Origin: Lachnospiraceae bacterium | GTDB taxonomy: Bacteria; Bacillota; Clostridia; Lachnospirales; Lachnospiraceae | Assembly (NCBI GenBank): GCA_900772685.1 | Contig: CAAGRP010000139.1 | Coordinates: 1 to 21,752 of the forward strand | Direction of reading: 5' to 3' | DNA: 21,752 nucleotides | In this document: one piece after another, positions 1 through 7,617 of the stretch | Numbering within the stretch: the first letter of the stretch is position 1 | How the letters are laid out: every line of letters starts with the position of its first letter | Program-made: the position numbers and the translations under genes | Notes under the pieces: model-generated | The model's database searches: none | What the model was told of the DNA's origin: nothing | The model's input: only the letters and a program-made list of their open reading frames with translations

Positions 1-1
1 A

Positions 2-988
2 TGCTCATCGGCATATAGCGGTGGTGCTCCGATACTTCCTTATTGCAAAGACAACAGAGGCTTCGGCCCGGCATGGGAGCACTCACTTTTTGAAGATAAC
101 GCAGAGTTTGCATACGGATATTTCCATGCACAGGAGTCTATAAGAAAAGAGCTTATGATCACGCTTAACTCCCTTGCAGATAAGGGTGTGGCAGCAGATG
201 AAATCAAAACCTACATGAACGGGTGGGAGGATTCCAAACGTACACGTGAGGTAACAGATGCTCTTGTAGCTGCTCTTGAAAAAGAAGAGAAGACAGCAGA
301 AGTTGAAAATGTACTTAACAATAAGGAATTCCTTGCAAAGAAATCGGTATGGGCTATAGGCGGTGACGGCTGGGCTTATGATATCGGCTTCGGCGGAATA
401 GATCATGTAATGGCACAGAACAGAGATGTAAATCTTCTTGTTCTTGATACAGAGGTTTATTCAAATACAGGCGGACAGGCTTCAAAGGCTACGCCAACAA
501 GTGCTACGGCAAAATTCGCAGCAGGCGGTAAGCAGATAGCAAAGAAGGATCTCGGAGCTATGCTTATGAGCTATGGCTATATATATGTAGCACAGGTTGC
601 CATAGGAGCCGATCAGGCACAGACGCTTAAGGCTATACGTGAAGCAGAGAGCTATCCGGGTCCATCAATAATCATCGCATATTGTCCTTGTCTTGAGCAG
701 CACATTAAAGCAGGCATGAGCTGCACACAGACAGAGATGAAGAAGGCTGTTGACTGCGGATACTGGCAGCTTTACCGTTTCGATCCGAGACGCGAGGCAG
801 AAGGCAAAAATCCGTTCCAGCTCGATTCTCCTGAACCGAAGTTTGAGGGTGTAATGGATTATCTCATGGGAGAGAACCGTTATGCATCTCTTAAGAATAA
901 CTTCCCGGAGCGTTCCGAAGCGCTTTATGCTAAGGCAGTGGAAGATGTTAAGAAACGTTATGAAAAATATAAGAAGATGGCCGAATAA
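2..988 (+). CDS. nifJ: Pyruvate:ferredoxin (flavodoxin) oxidoreductase, C-terminal part (5' partial)
   Basis: This is the last ~328 residues of a PFOR, which oxidatively decarboxylates pyruvate to acetyl-CoA and CO2 and passes electrons to ferredoxin or flavodoxin in anaerobes. The frame is open from base 2 and continues upstream, so the first internal ATG at 155 is not the start. Visible landmarks are a CSS cysteine at bases 2-10 (position of a ligand of the proximal 4Fe-4S cluster), GPAW and SLFEDNAE, the thiamine-diphosphate site GGDGWAYDIG with the downstream NTGGQ (about 359-475), the IIAYCPC stretch holding the last cluster cysteine (about 670-690), and the conserved NPFQLDS near the C-terminus. 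The order and content match the C-terminal domain VI of single-chain PFOR. A strong terminator follows, so nifJ is probably the last gene of its transcript. Product is secure from the motifs; the N-terminal 70% lies outside the window. Confidence 0.96.
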   Translation, partial: CSSAYSGGAPILPYCKDNRGFGPAWEHSLFEDNAEFAYGYFHAQESIRKELMITLNSLADKGVAADEIKTYMNGWEDSKRTREVTDALVAALEKEEKTAEVENVLNNKEFLAKKSVWAIGGDGWAYDIGFGGIDHVMAQNRDVNLLVLDTEVYSNTGGQASKATPTSATAKFAAGGKQIAKKDLGAMLMSYGYIYVAQVAIGADQAQTLKAIREAESYPGPSIIIAYCPCLEQHIKAGMSCTQTEMKKAVDCGYWQLYRFDPRREAEGKNPFQLDSPEPKFEGVMDYLMGENRYASLKNNFPERSEALYAKAVEDVKKRYEKYKKMAE

Positions 989-1034
989 AGGCTGAATCCA
1001 AATTTCGTGTACCCTTGCTTTTAATATTAAAACA

Positions 1035-1076
1035 GAGTCGCAGCAACGATTTAAAAGTAGTTGCTGCGACTTTGTT
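1035..1076 (+). terminator. Rho-independent terminator of nifJ
   Basis: A perfect 12-bp stem (arms 1036-1047 and 1060-1071, AGTCGCAGCAAC with its complement) encloses a 12-base loop and runs into a T-rich tract (TTTGTTGTT). It lies 47 bases past the nifJ stop. Confidence 0.85.
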
Positions 1077-1127
1077 GTTATCAGGAATCAAAAGCTTTTG
1101 TCCCCAACATCTTCGAGTTGAGGTACT

Positions 1128-1157
1128 AAAAAAGCTGCCGCATTATTATGCGACAGC
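1128..1157 (-). terminator. Rho-independent terminator of the minus-strand membrane protein gene
   Basis: Read on the minus strand, arms 1157-1148 and 1143-1134 form a 10-bp stem with a 4-base loop followed by six T (1133-1128). The one non-Watson-Crick pair is G-U in minus-strand RNA but C-A in plus-strand RNA, so the hairpin is better on the minus strand. With the nifJ terminator it insulates the two convergent genes. Confidence 0.85.
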
Positions 1158-1181
1158 CTGTTATGGTTATAGTTTGAATTA

Positions 1182-1655
1182 TCAGATCTCGCCACGGCCC
1201 TTACGTAAGAGCTGGTCGAATTTGCTTTCTTTCTTCTTCATTGCTTTTTTCTGTTTAGCCGTAAGCTCGAGTGAACCGCGGATACCCTTTACATCTGTAA
1301 TGTAAAGACCGGCAACGGATGCCTTTATCTCTTTCTTTACCGGGATTACTTCGAATACTCTCGGATCGGCGATGAATGTCATTATCCTCGGACCAACCTT
1401 GGCTTTTACTATCGGGAACTTTCTTCCTCTTAAAAGCTTAGGCATCTGTTCGTATACCATCTGCGGTAATCCGGATTCTTTGATCTTCATCTTTCGTTTA
1501 TCTATAACAAGCATTGTAACCTGCTGTTTTGAAGCATCGATCTGAGACTGCTGTTCCTCTGCTTTTTTCTGTCGGCGTTTACCGATAAAATAGAGAATCA
1601 GTAAAGCAGCAACTACTATAGCTGCGACTAAAATAAGAATTTGCCACCAGGCCAT
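1182..1655 (-). CDS. Conserved single-pass membrane protein of unknown function
   Basis: 157 residues. Residues ~4-24 form one hydrophobic helix (ILILVAAIVVAALLILYFIG) followed by a basic KRRQKK stretch, so the body is predicted to face the cytoplasm (N-out). The soluble part has a conserved-looking core with GLPQMVYEQMP, VKAKVGPRIMTF, EVIPVKKEIKASVAGLYI and TDVKGIRG, and a lysine-rich tail. The helix-then-basic layout recalls YajC, but the core does not resemble YajC. From memory, similar proteins of this length occur widely in clostridia as hypotheticals; I know no assigned function. The start is supported by GGAGGT 7 bases upstream of ATG and by a consensus promoter. It has its own promoter and terminator, so it is a one-gene transcript against the direction of everything else here. 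Confidence 0.85.
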   Translation of the reverse strand: MAWWQILILVAAIVVAALLILYFIGKRRQKKAEEQQSQIDASKQQVTMLVIDKRKMKIKESGLPQMVYEQMPKLLRGRKFPIVKAKVGPRIMTFIADPRVFEVIPVKKEIKASVAGLYITDVKGIRGSLELTAKQKKAMKKKESKFDQLLRKGRGEI

Positions 1656-1685
1656 GATTTTACCTCCGAAATGATTTACCTAACT

Positions 1686-1714
1686 ATTCTAACATCGGGA
1701 TATTTAGATTGCAA
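1686..1714 (-). promoter_or_regulatory. Sigma-A promoter for the minus-strand membrane protein
   Basis: On the minus strand TTGCAA (1714-1709), a 17-base spacer and TAGAAT (1691-1686), about 30 bases before the start codon at 1655. Confidence 0.75.
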
Positions 1715-1763
1715 GGAAAACAATTATTAAAAGATTATAACGCAGAATATAATAATGTAGGAA

Positions 1764-1792
1764 TTGCACCATATTTTTGACTATGCTATAAT
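1764..1792 (+). promoter_or_regulatory. Sigma-A promoter for the envelope operon
   Basis: TTGCAC (1764-1769), 17-base spacer, perfect TATAAT (1787-1792) with an extended -10 TGC just before it. It is back to back with the minus-strand promoter at 1686-1714 and about 33 bases before the ATG at 1826. Confidence 0.85.
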
Positions 1793-1825
1793 TCACGGGT
1801 ATCAGAGCTGTAAAAGGAGAAGAAT

Positions 1826-2911
1826 ATGGCTGATCTTGATAACAGATATGATGAGGAGGAAAGGATAGAACTCCTCAGGGCAAGACGACTGAAAAGAGAA
1901 AAAGAGCGAAAAAAGCGTCTTATAAGAAGAACGGTATTATTTGCGGCAGCTGCGATCGCGATAGCGCTTATAATTTTCGGCACAACAGCTCTTTTATCTT
2001 CAAATAACGGCGGCAGTAAAGAGGAAAAAGTAAAGCTTGTTCAGATAAAGACAGAAGGCATAAAGCACCTTTCATTCGCTAAGCTTTCGATAAACGGAAG
2101 TGCGGGAGTTATGTCGGTCGAGGAATTCAAGGCGGCACTTCAGAATCTTTATAATGACGGCTATTGTCTTGTCGATATATATGACATCGCTAAAAAAGAC
2201 GAAAACGGAAATATGATATATAATGAAGAAATCGATTTCCCGGAAAATAAAAAGCCGTTGATATTATCGGAAAGAAATGTAAGCTATCCGTCTGATGCAA
2301 GGGAGGCAGGCGTTGCCGACAAAATGCTTTTAGACGGTGACGATATTTTATGTCAGTATACGGATGCCGCAGGACAGACACATACAGGTGATTACGATAT
2401 CGTTCCGATAGTCGAAAGCTTTATAGAAGAGCATCCTGATTTTTCGTATAACGGTGCAAGAGGAATACTAAGCGTCAGCGGTTCTGATGGGGTACTCGGA
2501 TACAGGACTGCAGATTCCGTGCAGGAGTCGCAGAGTGCACAGAAGGTTGCCGAAGCACTCAAGGAAAAGGGATGGCGCTTTGCTTCATGCGGATATGATC
2601 AGGATATAAGCTATGGAAGCGAATATTCGATATTTGAAGATGATGTAAACAAATGGAAGGAAAATGTCGGCTCCATAGTGGGAAGCTCGGATATAATTAT
2701 ATTTCCAAAGCAGACTGATATAGGGAGCTGGAGACATTATTCCGATGACAACAGAAAATATGCTCTTTTAAAGGAACAGGGATTTTCTTATTATTTTATC
2801 AACGATAAAACCGCTCCGTATATGATCCAGAGCGATGATGCCTATTTCAGGCAAACAATATATGAAATAGATTCGAACGCTGACCTTGCGGGTGTAGACG
2901 GCTCGAACTGA
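1826..2911 (+). CDS. Membrane-anchored NodB-like (polysaccharide deacetylase-related) protein, active site doubtful
   Basis: 361 residues. An acidic/basic cytoplasmic N-terminus (to ~35, rich in R/K) precedes one transmembrane helix (~36-58), so it is a type II membrane protein with the remaining ~300 residues outside. The ectodomain order (HLSFAKL, EEFKAALQNLYNDGYCLVDIYDI, KKPLILSERNVSYPSDA, IVESFIEEHPDFSYNGARG, GVLGYRT, then a long alpha/beta tail) follows clostridial proteins annotated as polysaccharide deacetylases. In those relatives the Asp-Asp metal motif sits after the KP..LS stretch; here that position reads ERN, and I see no HxxxH pair. I infer a related fold that may have lost deacetylase activity; the family call itself is from pattern memory. 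AAAAGGAG sits 6 bases before ATG. First gene of a three-gene operon. Confidence 0.65.
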   Translation: MADLDNRYDEEERIELLRARRLKREKERKKRLIRRTVLFAAAAIAIALIIFGTTALLSSNNGGSKEEKVKLVQIKTEGIKHLSFAKLSINGSAGVMSVEEFKAALQNLYNDGYCLVDIYDIAKKDENGNMIYNEEIDFPENKKPLILSERNVSYPSDAREAGVADKMLLDGDDILCQYTDAAGQTHTGDYDIVPIVESFIEEHPDFSYNGARGILSVSGSDGVLGYRTADSVQESQSAQKVAEALKEKGWRFASCGYDQDISYGSEYSIFEDDVNKWKENVGSIVGSSDIIIFPKQTDIGSWRHYSDDNRKYALLKEQGFSYYFINDKTAPYMIQSDDAYFRQTIYEIDSNADLAGVDGSN

Positions 2912-2928
2912 AAAGGAGACAATGTATT

Positions 2929-4089
2929 ATGAAAAAAACAATGACGTTTATCATCGCAGCGGCAATGAGTGCTGCTGTACTTGCGGGATGCGGAAATGAT
3001 GCGGCAGGTTCATCCTCATCGTCGGCATCCTCATCATCTGCTTCTTCGGAAGAATCTTCTGTTTCTACTGCATCTTCAGGCAGTCAGGAGGAAGAGGATC
3101 TGGAGTATGTATCCGGTGATTTCACATTCGATGAGTGTGTTGAGCTTCCTAATTATAAAGGACTCAAGCTCACAAAAGAAGTAACAAAGATAACCGATGA
3201 TATGATCGACTCATATTATTCGTCACGCATGACTGCAGAAACTCTTACAGATCCCGATGCCAAGATAGAGGAAGGGGACATCGTAAATACTGATTTTGAA
3301 GCCAAGTTCGGCGACGGAGACTACGGCGATCCGCAGGGAACCGATTTCAATGTTACTATAGGCTCCGGAACTACTATCGACGGGTTTGAGGACGGACTTA
3401 AGGGCCACAAGGTGGGAGACGAGGTATATCTTGATCTTAAGTTCCCGGATGATTACTATTCGGCGGATTATGCCGGAAAGGATGTTACCTTCCATATAAC
3501 GGTAAAAGAGATAAAGAGAATGCCTGAACCGTCTGATGAATGGGTCAATACATACACAAACGGAGAGTATACAACCGTTAAGGATTATGATGTATATATA
3601 AAGGATTATCTTGAAGAGCTGGCTTTGAAGGATGCAAAAACCTCTTTAAGACAGACTGCATGGCAGGAAGTATTCCAGAGTGCAAAATTCAAAAAGCTTC
3701 CGGAAGAATATATCAATGAAGGCAAGGAAGCAATAGAGGAGCAGGTAGAGTCAGCAATGTCAAACTACGGCATCGAGACCAAAGAGGAATACATCGAACA
3801 GAGCGGAATGACCCAGGAGCAGTATGATGAGTATGTAAAGAGCTACAGCGAATCATATGCCAAATCAAAGCTCATCGTTTATTCGATATGGGAAAAGGAA
3901 GGCCTCAGTGAGGATGATAAGCTGTACAAGGATGCACTCAAGGAGCTTGTGGATGCCGCATCAAGTACGGAAGATGACATGATAGAGCAGTACGGAGAGG
4001 ACAATGTCAGAGACTACTGCAGAAGCATGGCTGTAAATGACTACATCATAGAGAATTCGGATGTGAAAGAAGTTGAAGTAGATGGCTGA
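2929..4089 (+). CDS. Lipoprotein with FKBP-type PPIase and trigger-factor-like C-terminal domains
   Basis: 386 residues. A signal peptide ends in lipobox LAGC with lipidated Cys21, then a serine-rich linker (~28-56). Residues ~112-196 form an FKBP-like peptidyl-prolyl isomerase domain (EEGDIVNTDFEAKF, DGFEDGLKGHKVGDEVYLDL, KFPDDYYSADYAGKDVTFHI). Residues ~200-380 are a helical, Glu/Lys-rich segment matching the trigger factor C-terminal (SurA-like) arm. Trigger factor itself is a cytoplasmic ribosome-bound chaperone; this copy lacks the ribosome-binding N-terminal domain and carries an export signal, so I infer a chaperone/prolyl isomerase on the outer face of the membrane. The stop of the previous gene is 17 bases upstream with AAAGGAG between; the 3' end overlaps the next gene by 8 bases. 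Confidence 0.85.
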   Translation: MKKTMTFIIAAAMSAAVLAGCGNDAAGSSSSSASSSSASSEESSVSTASSGSQEEEDLEYVSGDFTFDECVELPNYKGLKLTKEVTKITDDMIDSYYSSRMTAETLTDPDAKIEEGDIVNTDFEAKFGDGDYGDPQGTDFNVTIGSGTTIDGFEDGLKGHKVGDEVYLDLKFPDDYYSADYAGKDVTFHITVKEIKRMPEPSDEWVNTYTNGEYTTVKDYDVYIKDYLEELALKDAKTSLRQTAWQEVFQSAKFKKLPEEYINEGKEAIEEQVESAMSNYGIETKEEYIEQSGMTQEQYDEYVKSYSESYAKSKLIVYSIWEKEGLSEDDKLYKDALKELVDAASSTEDDMIEQYGEDNVRDYCRSMAVNDYIIENSDVKEVEVDG

Positions 4090-5149
4090 AAAGATGTATA
4101 AGGATATTATCAGGGAAAACGGCGTTGATGCCATCCTTATAACAGATCCTTTAAATATGAGATATCTTTCCGGCTTTAAAGGCGGAGAAGGGATACTTTA
4201 TCTTTCGGATAAAAGAAGTGTCCTTGTGACGGATTCCCGATATACCGAAGCTGCGGGAAAAGAGAGCGACTTTGAAGTAATAGAGGAAAACACCGATCAT
4301 AAAAGGATGCAGATCCTGTCGGAATGCATAAAAGCCGACGGCGCCTTGAGCATCGGTTTTGAAGATCAGGATATGTCTTTTGCCGATTTTCAGAAATACA
4401 GAAAAAACCTCGGCGGGGTGAAGAAATGGATAACACTCTGCTCTTCTGTAACCGCGCTCAGGATGATAAAAACAGACGAAGAGATCTCATATATGCAAAG
4501 GGCAGCTTCGATCGCCGATAAGGCATTCGGGAATATATGCGGGCTCATAAAGCCCGGAATGACAGAGCTTGAGGGCGCCGCGGAGCTTGAGTATCAGATG
4601 AAGAAGCTCGGTGCGGAGGATGTGAGCTTTAAAGCGATATTTGCAGCAGGGAAGAATTCATCTATGCCGCATGCGGTACCGACGGAGCACAAGGTGTGCA
4701 ATGGCGAATTTATCACGATGGATTTCGGCTGTAAGGTAAACGGATATTGTTCGGATATGACAAGGACAGTTGCCGTCGGTGAGCCTTCAAAGGAAATGGT
4801 AAAGGTCTATGATACGGTGTTTAAAGCTCAGCTTGCAGGACTCGAGGCCGTAAAGCCCGGAGTATCGGGAAGAGAAGCGGATAAGGCAGCAAGAGATATC
4901 ATAAAGGCGGCCGGTTACGGAGAGTATTTCGGACATGCACTGGGTCACAGTGTAGGACTTTTTATCCATGAAGAGCCGAGGCTTTCTCCGGGTGATCCTA
5001 CATTATTAAGACCGGGAATGATCGAGACGGTCGAGCCCGGTATATATATCCCGGGAGAGTTCGGTGTCCGTATCGAGGATATGGTGGCCGTTACAGAGGA
5101 GGGCTGCAGAAACTTTGTATCCTCGCCAAAGGAACTGATCATCCTGTGA
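4082..5149 (+). CDS. M24 family Xaa-Pro aminopeptidase/dipeptidase
   Basis: 355 residues, normal length for clostridial PepP/PepQ-type enzymes, which release residues from peptides having proline in second position. The N-terminal creatinase-like domain covers ~1-125 (MRYLSGF, VTDSRY). The pita-bread catalytic domain has all five dinuclear metal ligands: Asp214 (TMDFG), Asp225 (YCSDMTRT), His289 (GHALGHSVG), Glu318 (VEPG) and Glu332 (RIED), plus His197 in PHAVP. No signal peptide, so cytoplasmic. The ATG lies inside the upstream PPIase gene (8-base overlap), pointing to translational coupling. Substrate choice between aminopeptidase and dipeptidase cannot be read from sequence alone. Confidence 0.93.
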   Translation: MAEKMYKDIIRENGVDAILITDPLNMRYLSGFKGGEGILYLSDKRSVLVTDSRYTEAAGKESDFEVIEENTDHKRMQILSECIKADGALSIGFEDQDMSFADFQKYRKNLGGVKKWITLCSSVTALRMIKTDEEISYMQRAASIADKAFGNICGLIKPGMTELEGAAELEYQMKKLGAEDVSFKAIFAAGKNSSMPHAVPTEHKVCNGEFITMDFGCKVNGYCSDMTRTVAVGEPSKEMVKVYDTVFKAQLAGLEAVKPGVSGREADKAARDIIKAAGYGEYFGHALGHSVGLFIHEEPRLSPGDPTLLRPGMIETVEPGIYIPGEFGVRIEDMVAVTEEGCRNFVSSPKELIIL

Positions 5150-5231
5150 CACAGGATATAAATCCGAAATGACGGTAATGCTGCGGACATCAAAAAGAAC
5201 AGACATAGATAAAAGAATTCAAAGCATAAAG

Positions 5232-5278
5232 CAGGTATCAGCAAAAAATAAATATACAGCAGGTGTCAAGAAAAAATA
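5232..5278 (+). repeat. Imperfect 19-base direct repeat ahead of and inside the terminator
   Basis: Bases 5232-5250 and 5260-5278 match at 16 of 19 positions (CAGGTRTCA followed by two variable bases and AAAAAATA). The second copy supplies the left arm and loop of the terminator at 5258-5293. The first copy could pair with the same right arm (8 of 9 bases). Confidence 0.6.
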
Positions 5279-5293
5279 CTTGACACCTGTTTT
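5258..5293 (+). terminator. Rho-independent terminator of the envelope operon
   Basis: Perfect 11-bp stem CAGGTGTCAAG (5260-5270) with CTTGACACCTG (5279-5289), extendable by G-U and A-T pairs, loop AAAAAATA, followed by TTTT. The right arm contains the -35 box of the next operon. Confidence 0.85.
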
Positions 5294-5308
5294 GCGTTAT
5301 AGTAGTAT
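5280..5308 (+). promoter_or_regulatory. Promoter of the ylxM-ffh operon
   Basis: Perfect TTGACA (5280-5285), 17-base spacer, TAGTAT (5303-5308). The -35 box lies inside the right arm of the upstream terminator. A start of transcription near 5315 leaves a leader of only ~11 bases before the ATG at 5326. Confidence 0.7.
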
Positions 5309-5325
5309 ACTTGACGGTGACAAAC

Positions 5326-5670
5326 ATGGAAAAGTTCGTAGAACGTACATTATTATATGATTTTTACGGTGAGCTGCTCACGGAACATCAGAGAAGCGTA
5401 TATGAAGATGCGGTATTTGATGATCTTTCTCTAAGCGAGATAGCAAGAGACAAGGGAATCTCAAGGCAGGGCATACATGACCTTATAAAAAGGTGTGACA
5501 AGATCCTTTCCGAATATGAAGAAAGACTTCATCTTGTTGAAAGATTTCTCAGGATAAAAGAAGATATAAGATCGATAAAGGAGCTTACCCGGAAAGAAAC
5601 AGTAGGAACCACTGAGAGTAAAATGGAAAAGATAAATTCCATCGCATCTGATATTCTGAACGAATTGTAG
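5326..5670 (+). CDS. ylxM: UPF0122 family putative helix-turn-helix protein YlxM
   Basis: 114 residues from ATG 5326. This start is preferred over the in-frame TTG at 5311 and GTG at 5317 because family members begin with a short MEK-type N-terminus before the LLYDFYGELLTEHQ block, and because the promoter leaves little upstream leader; GGTGA at 5316-5320 is a weak ribosome site. Residues ~22-58 form a sigma-70-region-4-like helix-turn-helix (LSLSEIARDKGISRQGIHDL), followed by a helical tail. YlxM is encoded just before ffh across Firmicutes and is thought to act with the signal recognition particle; its exact role is not settled. It lies 16 bases before ffh. Confidence 0.93.
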   Translation: MEKFVERTLLYDFYGELLTEHQRSVYEDAVFDDLSLSEIARDKGISRQGIHDLIKRCDKILSEYEERLHLVERFLRIKEDIRSIKELTRKETVGTTESKMEKINSIASDILNEL

Positions 5671-5686
5671 TGTGACGGAGGTATAT

Positions 5687-7033
5687 ATGGCATTTGAAAG
5701 TTTAACAGAAAAACTGCAGAATGTATTTAAAAAGCTCAGAAGCAAGGGAAGGCTTACAGAGGACGACGTAAAGGCGGCCTTAAAAGAAGTAAAGATGGCT
5801 CTTCTCGAGGCGGATGTAAGCTTTAAGGTAGTTAAGCAGTTTACAAATTCCGTTAAAGAAAAGGCAATAGGCTCTGACGTTATGAACGGACTTAATCCGG
5901 GACAGACGGTGATCAAGTTTGTAAACGATGAGCTTGTAGCGCTTATGGGGTCTGAAACTACGGAAATAGCACTCAGACCTTCAAACGAAGTTACGGTCAT
6001 CATGATGCTGGGACTTCAGGGTGCAGGTAAGACCACTACCGCGGCAAAGCTTGCCGGAAAGTTCAAGGAGAAAGGTAAAAAGCCGCTCCTTGTTGCCTGT
6101 GACGTATACAGACCTGCTGCTATAAAGCAGCTCGAGATAAACGGTGAAAAGCAGGGCGTTCCGGTATTTTCGATGGGAGATAAGAACGATCCCGTAGATA
6201 TTGCCAAAGCTGCTTATGAGCATGCAAAAAACAACGGACTTAACATAGTGATCCTTGATACGGCCGGAAGACTTCATATAGATGAAGAGATGATGGACGA
6301 GCTTGTAAGGATCAGGGAAAGCGTCAATATAGACCAGTGCATACTGGTCGTTGATGCAATGACAGGTCAGGATGCGGTAAATGTCGCAGAGACATTTCAG
6401 AATAAGATAGGCATTGACGGAGTAATACTTACAAAGCTTGACGGAGATACGAGAGGCGGCGCCGCTCTTTCAATCAAGGCGATAAGCGGAAAGCCTATTT
6501 TATATGCAGGTATGGGCGAAAAGCTCGGTGACCTCGAGCAGTTCTATCCGGACAGAATGGCATCACGTATACTCGGTATGGGAGACGTGATGAGCCTTAT
6601 AGAAAAGGCACAGGCTGCCGTCGATGAACAGGAGGCCTTAAAGCTTCAGGAGAAGATGAAAAAGGCTTCGTTTGACTTTAACGATTACCTGAGCAGCATG
6701 AACCAGATGAGAAAGATGGGTGGGCTGTCAAGTATCATAAATATGATTCCGGGCCTTGGAAGCAAGGTGAAGGATGTAGATTCTCTTGTTGATGAAAAGA
6801 GTATAGCAAGGACCGAAGCAATAGTCATGTCTATGACGCCTAAGGAAAGGGAAAATCCCGATCTTATGAATCCATCAAGGAAAAACAGGATCGCAAAGGG
6901 AGCGGGAGTGCCGATCGCGGATGTTAACCGCTTTATAAAGCAGTTTGAACAGTCACGCAAGATGATGAAGAAGATGCCCGGAATGATGAAGGGCAAAAAA
7001 GGAAAATTCGGGGGCTTTGGCCTTCCGTTTTGA
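5687..7033 (+). CDS. ffh: Signal recognition particle protein Ffh (SRP54)
   Basis: 448 residues. GTPase that binds SRP RNA and hydrophobic signal sequences and delivers ribosome-nascent chains to FtsY at the membrane. N domain ~1-90; G domain with P-loop GLQGAGKT (109-116), DTAGR (191-195) and TKLDGDTRGG (249-258); methionine-rich M domain from ~297 (MNQMRKMGG, IINMIPGLG, then MMKKMPGMMKG at the tail). The start ATG at 5687 has GGAGG 5 bases upstream and begins MAFESLTEKL as in the family; the longer frame from 5672 is rejected. It is co-transcribed with ylxM, and a possible extra promoter overlaps its stop codon. Confidence 0.98.
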   Translation: MAFESLTEKLQNVFKKLRSKGRLTEDDVKAALKEVKMALLEADVSFKVVKQFTNSVKEKAIGSDVMNGLNPGQTVIKFVNDELVALMGSETTEIALRPSNEVTVIMMLGLQGAGKTTTAAKLAGKFKEKGKKPLLVACDVYRPAAIKQLEINGEKQGVPVFSMGDKNDPVDIAKAAYEHAKNNGLNIVILDTAGRLHIDEEMMDELVRIRESVNIDQCILVVDAMTGQDAVNVAETFQNKIGIDGVILTKLDGDTRGGAALSIKAISGKPILYAGMGEKLGDLEQFYPDRMASRILGMGDVMSLIEKAQAAVDEQEALKLQEKMKKASFDFNDYLSSMNQMRKMGGLSSIINMIPGLGSKVKDVDSLVDEKSIARTEAIVMSMTPKERENPDLMNPSRKNRIAKGAGVPIADVNRFIKQFEQSRKMMKKMPGMMKGKKGKFGGFGLPF

Positions 7034-7058
7034 TAAATGACCGATATGGTTTAATAAT
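7030..7058 (+). promoter_or_regulatory. Possible internal promoter before rpsP
   Basis: TTGATA (7030-7035) overlaps the ffh stop codon, with a 17-base spacer and AATAAT (7053-7058). It could give extra transcription of the ribosomal part of the operon. AT-rich context makes a chance match possible. Confidence 0.35.
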
Positions 7059-7089
7059 CTTATATGTATAAAATGGAGGAAACATAATA

Positions 7090-7335
7090 ATGGCAGTTAA
7101 AATTCGTTTAAAAAGAATGGGACAGAAAAGAAATCCGATCTATCGTATCGTTGTTGCAGATTCAAGATCTCCGAGAGACGGAAGATTTATCGATGAGATA
7201 GGAACATACGATCCTAACCATACACCAAGCCAGTTTTCAGTAAATGAAGAAGCTGCAAAAAAATGGCTTGCAAACGGAGCTCAGCCAACAGATACAGTTG
7301 GAAAGATTTTCAAGCTCGCCGGAATTGAAAAGTAA
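7090..7335 (+). CDS. rpsP: 30S ribosomal protein bS16
   Basis: 81 residues, the usual length of bS16, which binds 16S rRNA and assists early 30S assembly. The N-terminal [19 protein letters not shown] and [19 protein letters not shown] are the family signatures. GGAGG lies 10 bases before ATG. It follows ffh by 56 bases and precedes khpA by 35, the standard Firmicutes order. Confidence 0.98.
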   Translation: MAVKIRLKRMGQKRNPIYRIVVADSRSPRDGRFIDEIGTYDPNHTPSQFSVNEEAAKKWLANGAQPTDTVGKIFKLAGIEK

Positions 7336-7370
7336 TATCATCCGCTTTGAGATGAAAGAATGGAGACTGA

Positions 7371-7601
7371 ATGAAGAAATTAGTAGAAGTAATTGCAAAA
7401 TCTCTGGTTGAAAATCCGGATGAAGTGGTAGTTACCGAAACTGAGAACGGAGAAGAAATCCTGATTGAACTCAAAGTTGCATCTTCCGACATGGGAAAGA
7501 TAATCGGAAGACAGGGTCGTATTGCTAAAGCGATCCGTTCTGTAGTTAAGGCTGCTTCTTCAAAGAGCGATAAAAAAGTTGTTGTAGATATAATACAGTA
7601 A
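7371..7601 (+). CDS. khpA: KH-domain RNA-binding protein KhpA (YlqC)
   Basis: 76 residues made of a single KH domain. The GxxG RNA-binding loop is seen in GKIIGRQGRIAKAI (about residues 42-55). In other Gram-positives KhpA pairs with KhpB/Jag to bind RNAs and influence cell size and division. GGAG sits 5 bases before ATG. Placed between rpsP and rimM as is usual; a 106-base gap with two hairpins separates it from rimM. Confidence 0.95.
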   Translation: MKKLVEVIAKSLVENPDEVVVTETENGEEILIELKVASSDMGKIIGRQGRIAKAIRSVVKAASSKSDKKVVVDIIQ

Positions 7602-7617
7602 AATCATCAGGATAAAT

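Noticed and set aside
155..988. ATG at 155 as start of a 277-residue gene
   Set aside because: The frame is open upstream to base 2 and encodes conserved PFOR residues before the ATG, so this is an internal methionine.
1015..1305. 96-residue plus-strand reading frame
   Set aside because: It crosses both terminators and the 3' part of the minus-strand gene, has no ribosome site and no protein-like pattern.
5169..5360. 63-residue frame between the peptidase and ylxM
   Set aside because: It overlaps the terminator and promoter and the start of ylxM in another frame, with no ribosome site.
5672..5686. Upstream start for ffh
   Set aside because: It would place the start before the GGAGG that serves ATG 5687 and add residues not found in the family.
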